Shown: piece after piece, positions 45,420 through 54,033 of the stretch
How the letters are laid out: each line of letters begins with the position of its first letter
Numbering within the stretch: position 1 is the stretch's first letter
From: Marinicauda algicola
GTDB taxonomy: Bacteria; Pseudomonadota; Alphaproteobacteria; Caulobacterales; Maricaulaceae
NCBI RefSeq assembly: GCF_017161425.1
Contig: NZ_CP071057.1
Location: 2,791,501-2,855,500 of the forward strand
Reading direction: 5' to 3'
DNA: 64,000 nt
Notes under the pieces: generated by a model
Told to the model about the DNA's origin: nothing
What the model saw: the letters and a program-made list of their open reading frames with translations, nothing else
Databases searched by the model: none
Position numbers and translations under genes: made by a program

Positions 45420-48400
45420 ATGGCCATCCTCGTTGCAGTGGGCGGGGCCGCGCTCGGCTCCGCCATCGGTGTCGGCTGGCAGGCCGGCTGGCTGGTGGGC
45501 TCGGTGGTCGGCAGCCTGCTCTTTCCGGCCAAGGGCCAGAACGTCACCACCGAGGGCCCGCGGCTCGGCGATCTTACCGTGTCGTCCTCCGCCTATGGGG
45601 CGTCGATCCCCATCGGCTACGGCACGCTGCGCATGGCCGGCAACATGATCTGGTCGTCGGGGATCCGTGAGCAGCAGAACGTGACCCGCACCCGCTCCGG
45701 CGGCAAGGGCGGCGGCGGGCGCAGCACCCAGACCTCGATCACCTACTCCTACTTCGCGTCGTTTGCGCTGAGCTTCGGCGAGGGGCCGGCGGAGGACGTG
45801 CTCAGGATCTGGGCCGACGGCAAGCTCATCTACGACAAGACCGGATCGAGCCCGGACGTCGCCAAGCCCAACCTGCGCTTCCGCTTCTATCCGGGCAACG
45901 AGACCCAGCTGCCCGACCCCTTGATCGAGGCCCATGTGGGCGCCGGGCGCGCGCCGGCGCATCGCGGGCTCTGCCTGATCGTCTTCGAGGACTTGGCGCT
46001 CGCCGACTACGGCAACCGCATCCCCAACATCACCGCCGAGATCACCTATCGGCGCGCCGCGCAGCAGCCCTATCAGCTCATCGACTTCATCACCTCGGGC
46101 GAAGGCGGCTACTTCGACTCCTACCAGATCAGCGATCTCGCGGTCGATTGGCGCCGCGGCTACGGCTACTTCCTGCGCAGCAGCAGCGATGCCGCCGCCG
46201 CCGGCATCCGCCGCTTCAGCCTCCGCACCATGAAGGAGGACCGCCAGGCGCGGATGACGGACGTGACCAGCGTCACGCCCAACAACTTCCCGAGCACGCT
46301 CTTCTGCGGCGAGGACGGCCACCTCTACATGACCGTCGGCAGCGGCAACTCCCGCCCGATCATCCGGGTCGAGCCGAACGCCTTGAAGGAGGTGGGCCGC
46401 TTCGGCTTCACCAGCACCGGGCTCTCCAACACGACCACCCGGTTCGTGACGACGACCTGGATGGGAATGATCTCGGCATATGGACCGTCCGGCCGTGTCG
46501 ACTTCCTGCTCACCGGCTCGCTCTTCGACGACATCGGCCTCCTGCGCGCCGACACCATGGGCTACGTCTGGGGCGCGGGCCACACTGTGACGGAATCCCG
46601 CGTGCGGGGCGCAATCGGCGGTGCGGTCGGCGAAGGGTTTGGCGATGGCTGGATCCTGGCGAGCGCGACATCGAGCAGTCTGAACCACACCAGCCTCGGG
46701 CTCTACCGCATCCGTGTATCGGCCTTCGCACAGTATGATGGCCTCACCGGCCAATCGCTCGGGGTCACCTTCGAGAAGGTGGCGAGCTTCACGCCCGCGC
46801 AGATCGAACCTGGCGCGACGGGGTTCTACAGCGATGCCGGAGGTCTGACCTACGACGCCACGGACGACAGCGTCATCTTCCAGATCACGATATCGAACGG
46901 CGGCTCGGCCGGGACGATCTACACGATCAAGTGGCGCGCCGATGCCGGCATCGTCTGGAAGACGGCGGTCCCGCACAAGATCAACTATGAAGGCCCGTTC
47001 TTCGGCCAGAGCCGCCTCAAAGGCCAGCGCTGGACCCTGATGCGCTCTCGGCGCGTCGTCCAGCTCGACACCGCCACCGGCGCCGTCGCCCTCGATGAGC
47101 TCTGGCCGCATGCGGTGAGCGAGCAGGGGGCGCAGGTCTACGATGCGGTGACCGACACGCATCTCGTGCGCAGTGCCAACGGCTGGGCGCGGCTCTTCCT
47201 CAATCGCGGCGGCGGCGAGGGCGAGGCGCTTTCGGCCATCGTCGCCGACCTCTGCGCGCGCGCCGGCCTCGGGCTCGCCGACATCGACGTGGCCGAGCTC
47301 ACGCCGTCCGTGCCCGGCTATGTGATCGGCCGGCAGACCACCGTGCGCGGCGCGATCGAGCCGCTGGCGCAGGCCTATTTCTTCGATGCGGCCGAGAGCG
47401 ATGACACCCTGCGTTTCCGCAACCGCGGGCGCACGCCGGTCGCAACGATCCCGGCCGAATATCTCGTGCTGCTCGACAGCCAGACGGGCGAAAGCTGGCG
47501 CGAGCGCCGCACGCAGGAGGTCGAGCTGCCCGAGCGCGTCGCCGTCGTCTACATGGACCGGGACGCCGACTATCAACAGGGCACGCAGAGCGAGAAACGC
47601 GCATCACTGCCGCTGCCCACCATGCATTCGCGCAACCAGGCGAGCCTTGAGCTCGCGCTCGCCATCGACGCCACAACGGCCAAGCGCATTGCGGCTAAGA
47701 CGCTCTACAGCGCCTGGATCGAGCGCAGCGCCTACGAAGCCGAACTGCCGCCAGACTGGCTGCGGCTCGATCCGACAGACGTGGTGGATGTGGCGTTCGC
47801 CACCGGATCGACCTTCCGGACGCGGATCAACCGTCTCGATGTCGGCGCGGATTTCTCGCTCGCGGTGAAGGGCGTCTCGGAGACCGCCGCCACCTATGTG
47901 TCCTCGGTCATCGCCGATGGCGGTTCCGGCAAACCCATCCAGCTCGTGGGCGCGAACGCCGCCACGCGGCTGATCCTGCCCGATCTGCCGCTCCTGCGCG
48001 ACGTCGACGACGCCGGCGGTGCGGGCTCTCGGGTCTACTATCTGATGGCAGGGTTCGGCGGTCCCGGCTGGCCCGGCGCCGCCCTCTACCGCAGCGCCGA
48101 CGGCTCCGCATGGGCACAGGTCGGGCGGGCCTTGAGCGAAGCGGCGTGGGGCGCCACGGCGAACGCGCTGGGCAGTGCGCGCTCGCCGTTTGGCACCGAT
48201 GAGGACAACAGCCTCACCGTCTTCATGACCACCGGCGGCGAGCGGCTGGAGAGCGTCACGCAGGAGGCCCTCGTCAATGGCGCGAATGCGGCCCTCGTGC
48301 TGAAAGCCAATGGCGAGCCGGAGATCATCCAGTTTCGTGATGTGACGCTGAACCCGGACGGCTCCTACACGCTTCGAGGCCTCCTGCGCGGCCGGCGGGG

Positions 48401-48932
48401 CACGGACGTGTTCGTCGACGGCCATACGGCGGGGGAGCTCTTCGTGCTCCTGGATCCCGATGATGTCGAGACGCTCGTCGTCTCGCTCGGGGATCTCGAT
48501 CTGCCGCGCTCCTGGCGTGCCGTCGGCTTCGGCACGCTGTTCGAGGATGCCGAGACGCTTCTTCAAAGCCACTCGGGCCGCGACCTCAAGCCCTATGCGC
48601 CCTGGAACGTTCGTGCCGTGAAGACCGGCAGCCCGACGAACATCACCCTGTCCTGGATCCGTCGCACGCGTATTGGCGGCGAGCTGAAGGACGGGACCGG
48701 GCTCGTCCCGCTCGGCGAGGCGAGCGAGGCCTATGAGGTCGACATCCTCGATGGTCCCGGCGGTGTGGTGAAGCGGACGCTGACATCTGCGACCCCCAGC
48801 GTCGTCTACGCCAATGCCGACATCCTGGCCGATTTCGGCGCCGTACCAGCCTCGCTCTCGGTCGCCGTCCATCAACTGAGCGCCGTCGCGGGTCGCGGCT
48901 TCCCGCGCGCCGTCACCTTGGAGATTGCCTGA
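45420..48932 (+). CDS. Host-specificity / tail tip protein (gpJ-like, GTA megatron type)
   Basis: 1170 residues. A hydrophobic start (ILVAVGGAALGSAIGVGWQA) leads into a hub domain (PRLGDLTVSSSAYGASIPIG, YGTLRMAGNMIWSSGI, ALSFGEGPAEDVLRIWADGK LIY). A mid-part about 220-580 resembles a beta-propeller or adhesion insert, followed by the phage-tail domain (GLADIDVAELTPSVPGYVIG) and fibronectin-like end strands. It forms the central tip that contacts the receptor. It is about as long as lambda J. Confidence 0.88.
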   Translation: MAILVAVGGAALGSAIGVGWQAGWLVGSVVGSLLFPAKGQNVTTEGPRLGDLTVSSSAYGASIPIGYGTLRMAGNMIWSSGIREQQNVTRTRSGGKGGGGRSTQTSITYSYFASFALSFGEGPAEDVLRIWADGKLIYDKTGSSPDVAKPNLRFRFYPGNETQLPDPLIEAHVGAGRAPAHRGLCLIVFEDLALADYGNRIPNITAEITYRRAAQQPYQLIDFITSGEGGYFDSYQISDLAVDWRRGYGYFLRSSSDAAAAGIRRFSLRTMKEDRQARMTDVTSVTPNNFPSTLFCGEDGHLYMTVGSGNSRPIIRVEPNALKEVGRFGFTSTGLSNTTTRFVTTTWMGMISAYGPSGRVDFLLTGSLFDDIGLLRADTMGYVWGAGHTVTESRVRGAIGGAVGEGFGDGWILASATSSSLNHTSLGLYRIRVSAFAQYDGLTGQSLGVTFEKVASFTPAQIEPGATGFYSDAGGLTYDATDDSVIFQITISNGGSAGTIYTIKWRADAGIVWKTAVPHKINYEGPFFGQSRLKGQRWTLMRSRRVVQLDTATGAVALDELWPHAVSEQGAQVYDAVTDTHLVRSANGWARLFLNRGGGEGEALSAIVADLCARAGLGLADIDVAELTPSVPGYVIGRQTTVRGAIEPLAQAYFFDAAESDDTLRFRNRGRTPVATIPAEYLVLLDSQTGESWRERRTQEVELPERVAVVYMDRDADYQQGTQSEKRASLPLPTMHSRNQASLELALAIDATTAKRIAAKTLYSAWIERSAYEAELPPDWLRLDPTDVVDVAFATGSTFRTRINRLDVGADFSLAVKGVSETAATYVSSVIADGGSGKPIQLVGANAATRLILPDLPLLRDVDDAGGAGSRVYYLMAGFGGPGWPGAALYRSADGSAWAQVGRALSEAAWGATANALGSARSPFGTDEDNSLTVFMTTGGERLESVTQEALVNGANAALVLKANGEPEIIQFRDVTLNPDGSYTLRGLLRGRRGTDVFVDGHTAGELFVLLDPDDVETLVVSLGDLDLPRSWRAVGFGTLFEDAETLLQSHSGRDLKPYAPWNVRAVKTGSPTNITLSWIRRTRIGGELKDGTGLVPLGEASEAYEVDILDGPGGVVKRTLTSATPSVVYANADILADFGAVPASLSVAVHQLSAVAGRGFPRAVTLEIA

Positions 48933-50230
48933 TGCCCAGCCCCAATCTGGCCGTGACCCATGTCGCCGCCGCCCAGAACCAGAAAGAAGTCACGATCAAC
49001 GACGCCGTCGATGCCCTCGACAACGCCATGAACCGGGCGCTGTCGTTGGCGATGGCCGACGCCAACGTGACGCTGACCAGCGCGCAAGCCAACCGCAACG
49101 GCATGATCGTGCTTACCGGCACGCTGACGGCTGCGCGCGTCCTAACGCTCCCGGCCAACCATCGCCGACTCGCGATCCGGAACGCGACCAGCGGCGGCCA
49201 GGAGGTCCGGGCCAAGTACGCGGGTTCGGGCGCCGAGGTTATCATCGTGCCCGGCGCCACCGTGCTGGTGCAAGGCAATGGCAGTGATCTCTTCGGGGTC
49301 GGCGGTGGCGCAGGCACGCTGAACGACCTGACCGACGTTTCCGCTGGCGGCGCTGTCGCCAGCGACGTTCTCCAGTTCGATGGCGCGGTATGGTCGGCAG
49401 GAGGCGTCGGCATCTTCCAGCGGGCGCTGCTGCCGTTCCGGGGCGCTCTCGTGCAGCGTTCGACCGACATCGCTACAGTCAGCCCGCCGATCCTGATCCC
49501 GTGGCAGGCATCCGTCTATGACAGCGAAGGCTTCTGGGCCGGAGGGACGCCCGAGCGTCTGACGATCCCTGCTGGCTCAGGCATCACCAAGGTCAGGCTC
49601 CTTGGCTCGATCGCCATGAAGGCGAGCGCCACCACCGGCGGCGTTTATCTGACCTTCGACAAGAACGGCGCCGGAGAGCCGATCGGAGCCGCGCCCTACA
49701 CCGTGCGCCAGGGCTCGTCCGGCTACACCAACAACGACTTCTCGACCTTTTCCGCGGTCCTGCCCGTGGTCGAAGGAGACTATTTCCAGCTTCGGGTGAA
49801 CTTCACCAACAACAACTGGAACTCTATCCTCGCCGGGGCGCGTACCTGGTTCGCCATTGAGGTGGTCGAAACCCAGGATGCCGCCGACCCACCGGCCGAC
49901 CTGACCGGGTTCAAGATGGGCCAGCCGAGCGCCGATGAGATCCTCATGCGGGTACCGATCGCCCGGCGCACGCGGATGAAGGTCGATCTTGCCGGCAGTC
50001 AGGGCGTCGCGGGAGCGGCGGCCACTGCTCAGACGGACTTCGACATCCGGCGTAACGGCACGAGCTTCGCCACCATGCGCTTCGCTGCGGCGGGAACCGT
50101 CGCCGATTTCATCGCCGCCACCGAAACCGTGCTGGAGCCGGGTGACGTCCTCAGCGTTGTCGCCCCCGCAGCGCCGGACACAACCCTGGCCGATATCGGC
50201 TTTACGCTTGCCGGCATGCTGGTCGTTTGA
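48932..50230 (+). CDS. Tail fibre-like protein with DUF2793-like N-terminus
   Basis: 432 residues. The beginning PNLAVTHVAAAQNQKEVTIN DAVDALDNAM resembles the DUF2793 family found after GTA/phage tip genes. The centre has TLNDLTDVSAGGAVASDVLQ, an attachment repeat common in fibres, and the rest is beta-rich with few charged helices (WFAIEVVETQDAADPPADL, GDVLSVVAPAAPDTTLADI). It shares one base with the stop of the J-like gene. The role is receptor binding, by analogy. Confidence 0.7.
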   Translation: MPSPNLAVTHVAAAQNQKEVTINDAVDALDNAMNRALSLAMADANVTLTSAQANRNGMIVLTGTLTAARVLTLPANHRRLAIRNATSGGQEVRAKYAGSGAEVIIVPGATVLVQGNGSDLFGVGGGAGTLNDLTDVSAGGAVASDVLQFDGAVWSAGGVGIFQRALLPFRGALVQRSTDIATVSPPILIPWQASVYDSEGFWAGGTPERLTIPAGSGITKVRLLGSIAMKASATTGGVYLTFDKNGAGEPIGAAPYTVRQGSSGYTNNDFSTFSAVLPVVEGDYFQLRVNFTNNNWNSILAGARTWFAIEVVETQDAADPPADLTGFKMGQPSADEILMRVPIARRTRMKVDLAGSQGVAGAAATAQTDFDIRRNGTSFATMRFAAAGTVADFIAATETVLEPGDVLSVVAPAAPDTTLADIGFTLAGMLVV

Positions 50231-50253
50231 AGCACCGGCCGAGGACCGCACCC

Positions 50254-50544
50254 ATGGACCGAAAAAGCGACATCGGCAGGCTGATCAGCCTACCGAGCGA
50301 CGAATTCGAGGCACTGCTGGAACGTGCCGCCGAAACCGGCGCCCGCCGTGCGCTGCATGAGGTCGGGCTCGACGGGACGGATGCGGCCGAGGACATCCGC
50401 GATCTGCGATCTCTGCTGGCCGGGTTTCGGCTGGCCAAGCGAACAGCCGTGCAGACCGCCGTTCGCATCATCACCACCGGCATTCTGCTCGCCCTCATGG
50501 CGGGCATCGCCATCAAGCTGAGGCTGTTTGGCAACGGTCCCTGA
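50254..50544 (+). CDS. DUF6127-like small membrane protein (holin candidate)
   Basis: 96 residues: an N-terminal helical part (IGRLISLPSDEFEALLERAA, ETGARRALHEVGLDG) and one membrane helix near the end (AVRIITTGILLALMAGIAIK). It matches the DUF6127 pattern. As it precedes the endolysin gene, a holin or lysis-control role is likely. The frame is open from a TTG at 50227, but the ATG at 50254 after GAGGA is preferred. A terminator hairpin follows. Confidence 0.65.
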   Translation: MDRKSDIGRLISLPSDEFEALLERAAETGARRALHEVGLDGTDAAEDIRDLRSLLAGFRLAKRTAVQTAVRIITTGILLALMAGIAIKLRLFGNGP

Positions 50545-50572
50545 CCGGCGCTTCCGATCCTCCACCCACCAG

Positions 50573-50595
50573 CCCGCCGTTCGGCGGGTTTTCTT
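50573..50595 (+). terminator. Rho-independent terminator before the endolysin gene
   Basis: CCCGCCG (50573-50579), loop TT, CGGCGGG (50582-50588), then TTTTCTT. It is strong on paper and would end the main structural transcript, leaving endolysin expression to read-through or a separate promoter. Confidence 0.7.
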
Positions 50596-50612
50596 ATGTG
50601 CGGAGACCACCC

Positions 50613-51287
50613 ATGACGACCAACATCTTCAACCACTGGCGCGACGTGCCGACCGCCCGCTGGCGCTGGAAGAACTTCTCGCCTGCGGAGATCGCCTGCC
50701 GCGGCAGCGGTAGCTTGCGCATCCACGAGGAGGCGCTCGACAAGCTGCAAGCCCTTCGCGATCGGCTGGGCAAGCCGCTGATCGTTCGCTCGGCCTACCG
50801 CAGCCCGGCGCACAACCGCGCCGTCGGCGGAGCGGCGCGCTCGAAGCATCTCGACGGCACGGCCTTCGACATCGCCATGGCGAACCACGATCCCGTAGCC
50901 TTCGAGGAAGCGGCCCGCGCGGTCGGCTTCAAGGGCTTCGGCTTCTACCCGCGATCGGGCTTCATGCATATCGACCTTGGGCCCGCTCGGCAGTGGGGTG
51001 AGCGGTTCCCGGTCCGCGAGGCGGCCTTCGCCATGGAGACGCCGCCCGCGCGCGAGGCGCTGGCTGAAAGCCGCACGTTGAAGGGCAGCGGTGCAGCCGG
51101 TGTTGCGACTGCGGGCGTGGCCGGAACCGAGGTCGCCCAGAACGTCCTGACCGAGACGCAGTCCGCTGTCCTGCCGCTCGTGCCATACCTCGATACGCTA
51201 CGCTGGGTGTTCATCGCCTTGGCCCTCGCCGGCATCGCGGTCGCGATCTACGCCCGCATCGATGACTGGAAGCGAGGGCAGCGATGA
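50613..51287 (+). CDS. M15 peptidase endolysin with C-terminal membrane helix
   Basis: 224 residues. The DD-/LD-peptidase fold of the M15 family shows zinc ligands His79 and Asp86 in SKHLDGTAFDIAM and His119 in GFMHIDLG. A linker leads to a membrane helix near 197-215 (TLRWVFIALALAGIAVAIYA). It cuts cell-wall peptides at lysis. The C-terminal membrane anchor is unusual for an endolysin and suggests a release step or pairing with the small membrane protein upstream. The ATG at 50613 is preferred over a GTG 15 bases earlier. Confidence 0.85.
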   Translation: MTTNIFNHWRDVPTARWRWKNFSPAEIACRGSGSLRIHEEALDKLQALRDRLGKPLIVRSAYRSPAHNRAVGGAARSKHLDGTAFDIAMANHDPVAFEEAARAVGFKGFGFYPRSGFMHIDLGPARQWGERFPVREAAFAMETPPAREALAESRTLKGSGAAGVATAGVAGTEVAQNVLTETQSAVLPLVPYLDTLRWVFIALALAGIAVAIYARIDDWKRGQR

Positions 51288-51541
51288 TCGCCTCCTTGCT
51301 CGGCTCGTTTGCCGCCAGCCCATGGGCCCGTGCTGCGCTGCGGTACGGCGTGCTCGCCCTCACCGTCCTCCTGTTCCTGCTGTCGATCCGCCGCGCCGGC
51401 GAGCGCGCCGGGCGCTTGGCGGAACGCCTCGAAACCATGGAGAACGCCAATGACGTGCAGCGCCAGATGCTGGATGCCGCGGCTCGCCGCCCTCGCGATC
51501 GCAGCGATCTCGCTGACCGGCTGCGCGACAGTCACTTCTGA
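51284..51541 (+). CDS. Inner-membrane spanin candidate (Rz-like)
   Basis: 85 residues with one N-terminal membrane helix (ALRYGVLALTVLLFLLSIRR) and a charged helical stretch RAGERAGRLAERLETMENAN that can form a coiled coil. This is the plan of the inner-membrane spanin. It overlaps the endolysin gene by four bases. The following lipoprotein gene begins inside it in another frame, the hallmark of Rz/Rz1 pairs. Confidence 0.65.
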   Translation: MIASLLGSFAASPWARAALRYGVLALTVLLFLLSIRRAGERAGRLAERLETMENANDVQRQMLDAAARRPRDRSDLADRLRDSHF

Positions 51542-51710
51542 GCCGCGGATCGTCACGGTCTGCCCGCCGGTGGTCGAGTATAGCCGCGACTTCCAGGCCC
51601 GCGCTGCCGACGAACTTGATCTGCTGCCTGACGGGTCGGCGATCGCCGAGATGCTGAGCGACTACGCCGTATTGCGGAATCAAGCTCAGGCTTGTCTGCG
51701 CAACAGCTAA
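51450..51710 (+). CDS. Outer-membrane spanin lipoprotein candidate (Rz1-like)
   Basis: 86 residues. The start has MPRLAALAIAAISLTGC: a signal sequence with the lipobox LTG-C. The mature part is ATVTSEPRIVTVCPPVVEYS and a helical end. Its first 92 bases overlap the inner-membrane spanin gene in another reading frame. Together they would link inner and outer membranes and fuse them at lysis. The ATG at 51450 is the first in frame; one seven codons later (MPRL) is equally close to the signal peptide. Confidence 0.7.
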   Translation: MTCSARCWMPRLAALAIAAISLTGCATVTSEPRIVTVCPPVVEYSRDFQARAADELDLLPDGSAIAEMLSDYAVLRNQAQACLRNS

Positions 51711-51716
51711 GAATGC

Positions 51717-52223
51717 TCAGGCGCCATTCCACCATGAGTACGCGCCGACAATAAAGATGTAGCGCGCGCCCTTACCGATTGAGACCAGCAAGACAAAACG
51801 CAGCAAGCCCACGCGTAATGCACCGGCGACGACGGTCAGCGGATCTCCAATGATGGGCAGCCAGGACAGGAGCAACGACCACACGCCATAACGGTTAAAC
51901 CAGTCAGTTGCGCGACGGTACGACGGCTCGTCAATTGGAAACCAGCGGCGTTCGCGAAGCGCCGAAAAGAACCTGCCGAGCATCCAGTTCACCAGCGAGC
52001 CTAGCAAATTTCCTGCCGTTGCGACAACAACCAAGGTGACAGGCTCGCCGCGTCCCATGGCCAGAAGCGTCAGGAGAGCGGCCTCAGAAGACCCCGGCAG
52101 GAGGGTCGCCGACGTGAACGCGCTTATGAAGAGTGCGGCATATGCGGCAAGATCGGTTTCAGTGTCTGCTAGCAATTTGGCTTTACCCTGAGTATCGCCA
52201 CACACCGCCTGTCTTTGCCGCAA
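51717..52223 (-). CDS. YqaA/DedA family membrane protein
   Basis: Up to 168 residues with about four hydrophobic segments. Characteristic parts are FISAFTSATLLPGSSEAALL, GNLLGSLVNWMLGRF and LSWLPIIGDPLTVVAGALRV. The latter is the SNARE-associated/DedA motif region, a family of lipid or solute flippases. No ATG begins the frame. The TTG at 52223 is two bases after the cytochrome stop; GTG 52205 or a TTG a few codons on are alternatives. It is the last gene of the copper/nucleotide operon and abuts the prophage end. Confidence 0.8.
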   Translation of the reverse strand: MRQRQAVCGDTQGKAKLLADTETDLAAYAALFISAFTSATLLPGSSEAALLTLLAMGRGEPVTLVVVATAGNLLGSLVNWMLGRFFSALRERRWFPIDEPSYRRATDWFNRYGVWSLLLSWLPIIGDPLTVVAGALRVGLLRFVLLVSIGKGARYIFIVGAYSWWNGA

Positions 52224-52225
52224 GG

Positions 52226-52699
52226 TCAGCGGGACTGTTCATTTCGACGATTGATTTCGGCGTGTCGGGCCTGAATGTCGGACGGCCATCGGCTCTTGAT
52301 GAATGCGAGGACGGACCAGATTTCCTCATCTGTGAGGACGGCGGCATAGGCTGGCATATCGCTCTCGTAACCGGGCACCAGCGCCGAGACGCCATTTTTG
52401 GTGATGCGAAACAGCACTTCATCCGCATGGTGCCAAGTATGGCCGGATTCATCATGCGGCGGCGCCGGCAGGCGGCCATCGGGCCGACGAGTTTGCCACT
52501 GTGGCTGTCCCTCCAAATCAGCTCCATGACAGGCGGCACAGTGGTCCCGATAGACCCGTTCGCCCAGCGCAACCTGTCGCGTATTTCGGGGATCGGCCTG
52601 ACCCCACTGCGGTTGGCGACCGAGACCACTGAGAAAAGTCGCGATGGTCACGGAGGCAATAGCAGCCGCAATGGCGAGGATGATGACCGTCGGCTTCAT
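52226..52699 (-). CDS. Cytochrome c, class I, membrane-anchored or exported
   Basis: 157 residues. An N-terminal hydrophobic segment (TVIILAIAAAIASVTIATFL) serves as signal or anchor. Heme is bound at CAACH (54-58) with the likely axial Met115 in SDMPAYA. A His-rich loop (PPHDESGHTWHHADEV) is similar to that in cytochromes linked with copper oxidases. It probably carries electrons in the periplasm, perhaps to the multicopper oxidase or copper reduction chemistry encoded upstream. Its start overlaps the stop of the fusion protein by four bases. Confidence 0.88.
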   Translation of the reverse strand: MKPTVIILAIAAAIASVTIATFLSGLGRQPQWGQADPRNTRQVALGERVYRDHCAACHGADLEGQPQWQTRRPDGRLPAPPHDESGHTWHHADEVLFRITKNGVSALVPGYESDMPAYAAVLTDEEIWSVLAFIKSRWPSDIQARHAEINRRNEQSR

Positions 52700-54033
52700 T
52701 GAGCTCCCAGCCGTTGCCAGGTCCGGCCGCCATCCTCACTGGTCAGCAACTCGTTCTGATGCGTCGACGCATACAGGCGCGCCGGGTCTTCGGGATCCAC
52801 GGCGAGGTGCAGCAGGTAGCGGTCCCCAAAATCGTTGCTCAAGATCTGCCAGTTGAGAGACGGCTCCTCTGTGCGAAGCAGACCGCTGCCGAGCAGGAAT
52901 GCGTAGACCGAACCTTCTGTCGTCACCTCGATCATGCTGGCGGGACGACGCAGGAGATGGGCGGGTTGCCACACGCGACCGCTGTCTGCGCTGACGAAGA
53001 GCCCCTGCTGTGTTGCGGCGTAAACCCTTGCCACGTCAGTGGAAGAGGCTGCCAGGTCGATCAGGCCGTCCGGCGCCGGTCCGACACGGCTCCAATTGCG
53101 TCCGCCGTCGCGACTGATCTGGAGCCCGCCATGGACTCCATAGATCATGCTCGGATCGGCCTTGCTGACGTCCATCTGGTGGAAGTCAACCGGTCCTCCG
53201 ACTCCCGGCGACAGCATTGTCCAGGTCCTGCCCCCGTCGTTCGATGCGATGAAACCGAGGTTTCCGCCGCGCGCCGGGTGCCCGCTGGCGTAGAGCCTTT
53301 GCGCATCGGTCGGGTGCGGCGTGAATCCCATGAAGTCGTCCTGCTGCTCGGAAATGAGATCGACAGTCCCGGATTCCAGCCGCAAGGCATATAGACCGTG
53401 ATGGGTGGCGATGAGGAGGCGGTCGCTGTTGGCGCGATCGATCGCGAGCCCATGGATGTGCGTGGATCGCAACAGGTCGGCGAGGGGCGCACCGGATTGC
53501 GCGTGACCCACCAGCGGCGAGACAACGAACAGAACGGCCGCCGCAAACATGAAGATGGTGACGGATGCTAAACGACTCATGGTGCTTCTTTTCCGAGGTG
53601 CCGCCCACCAGAAAGCGATGATTGGGAGGACGATCCATTGCGCGATGGGCGAGAGGCCGGCGTCGATCACCGGGATGACCGGCATCAGGTCACGATAGGC
53701 CCAGGCTTCCCGGACCTCGATGTTGAGCCACTCGCTGAAGACGGTGTAGCCGAGACCGATCAAAGTGGTGGCGATGCCCACAATCCGGTAGCCAGTCTCT
53801 GGCCATTGGCCGCTGCCGAACAGGAACAGCGCGGCGAGGAGCGCGCTCATCGCGATCAGTATGTCTCCGCCAGTGCAATGAATGGCGGCGAACACGATTT
53901 CGCCCCGACTGCCGGTTTCCCACAGCGTGTAGAGCGGCATATGGGCGAATTCCCAAATGAGATTCCCAACCGCTATGGCGACCAGGTAGCGCCGCAGCAC
54001 GTTTAGCCAGCCGATTTCGACTGCGACCATCAC
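52696..54033 (-). CDS. Fusion of a membrane domain and a BNR/sortilin-type propeller
   Basis: 445 residues in one frame. Residues 1-150 contain about four membrane helices (LVAIAVGNLIWEFAHMPLYT, ILIAMSALLAALFLFGSGQW). Residues 152 on start with Met and a second signal-like helix (ASVTIFMFAAAVLFVVSPLV), then form a BNR repeat propeller (ASNDGGRTWTMLS, ISRDGGRNWSRVG, FVSADSGRVWQPA, LTSEDGGRTWQRLG). The second part usually stands alone as an exported propeller. The internal ATG at 53580 follows GGAAAAGAAG, so separate translation is possible. Its start overlaps the phosphorylase stop by four bases. Confidence 0.75.
   Translation of the reverse strand: MMVAVEIGWLNVLRRYLVAIAVGNLIWEFAHMPLYTLWETGSRGEIVFAAIHCTGGDILIAMSALLAALFLFGSGQWPETGYRIVGIATTLIGLGYTVFSEWLNIEVREAWAYRDLMPVIPVIDAGLSPIAQWIVLPIIAFWWAAPRKRSTMSRLASVTIFMFAAAVLFVVSPLVGHAQSGAPLADLLRSTHIHGLAIDRANSDRLLIATHHGLYALRLESGTVDLISEQQDDFMGFTPHPTDAQRLYASGHPARGGNLGFIASNDGGRTWTMLSPGVGGPVDFHQMDVSKADPSMIYGVHGGLQISRDGGRNWSRVGPAPDGLIDLAASSTDVARVYAATQQGLFVSADSGRVWQPAHLLRRPASMIEVTTEGSVYAFLLGSGLLRTEEPSLNWQILSNDFGDRYLLHLAVDPEDPARLYASTHQNELLTSEDGGRTWQRLGAQ

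Larger units (their letters stand above)
10113..51716. mobile_element. Lambda-order siphovirus prophage with serine recombinase
   Basis: About 41.6 kb bounded on the left by the end of pdxY and on the right by the end of the spanin genes. It holds recombinase, early regulators, replication and recombination genes, packaging, head, tail and lysis genes in one consistent rightward order. All late functions needed for a virion are present, so it may be inducible; the one clear defect seen is the RuvC-like frameshift. Exact attachment sites could not be fixed, because no convincing direct repeat was found between the two edges by eye. Confidence 0.85.

Noticed and set aside
44901-47576. 891-residue minus-strand ORF
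   Set aside because: It lies antisense to the DUF2163, NlpC/P60 and J-like genes; the translation is Arg/Gly/Ala/His-rich without domains, as expected for a high-GC shadow frame.
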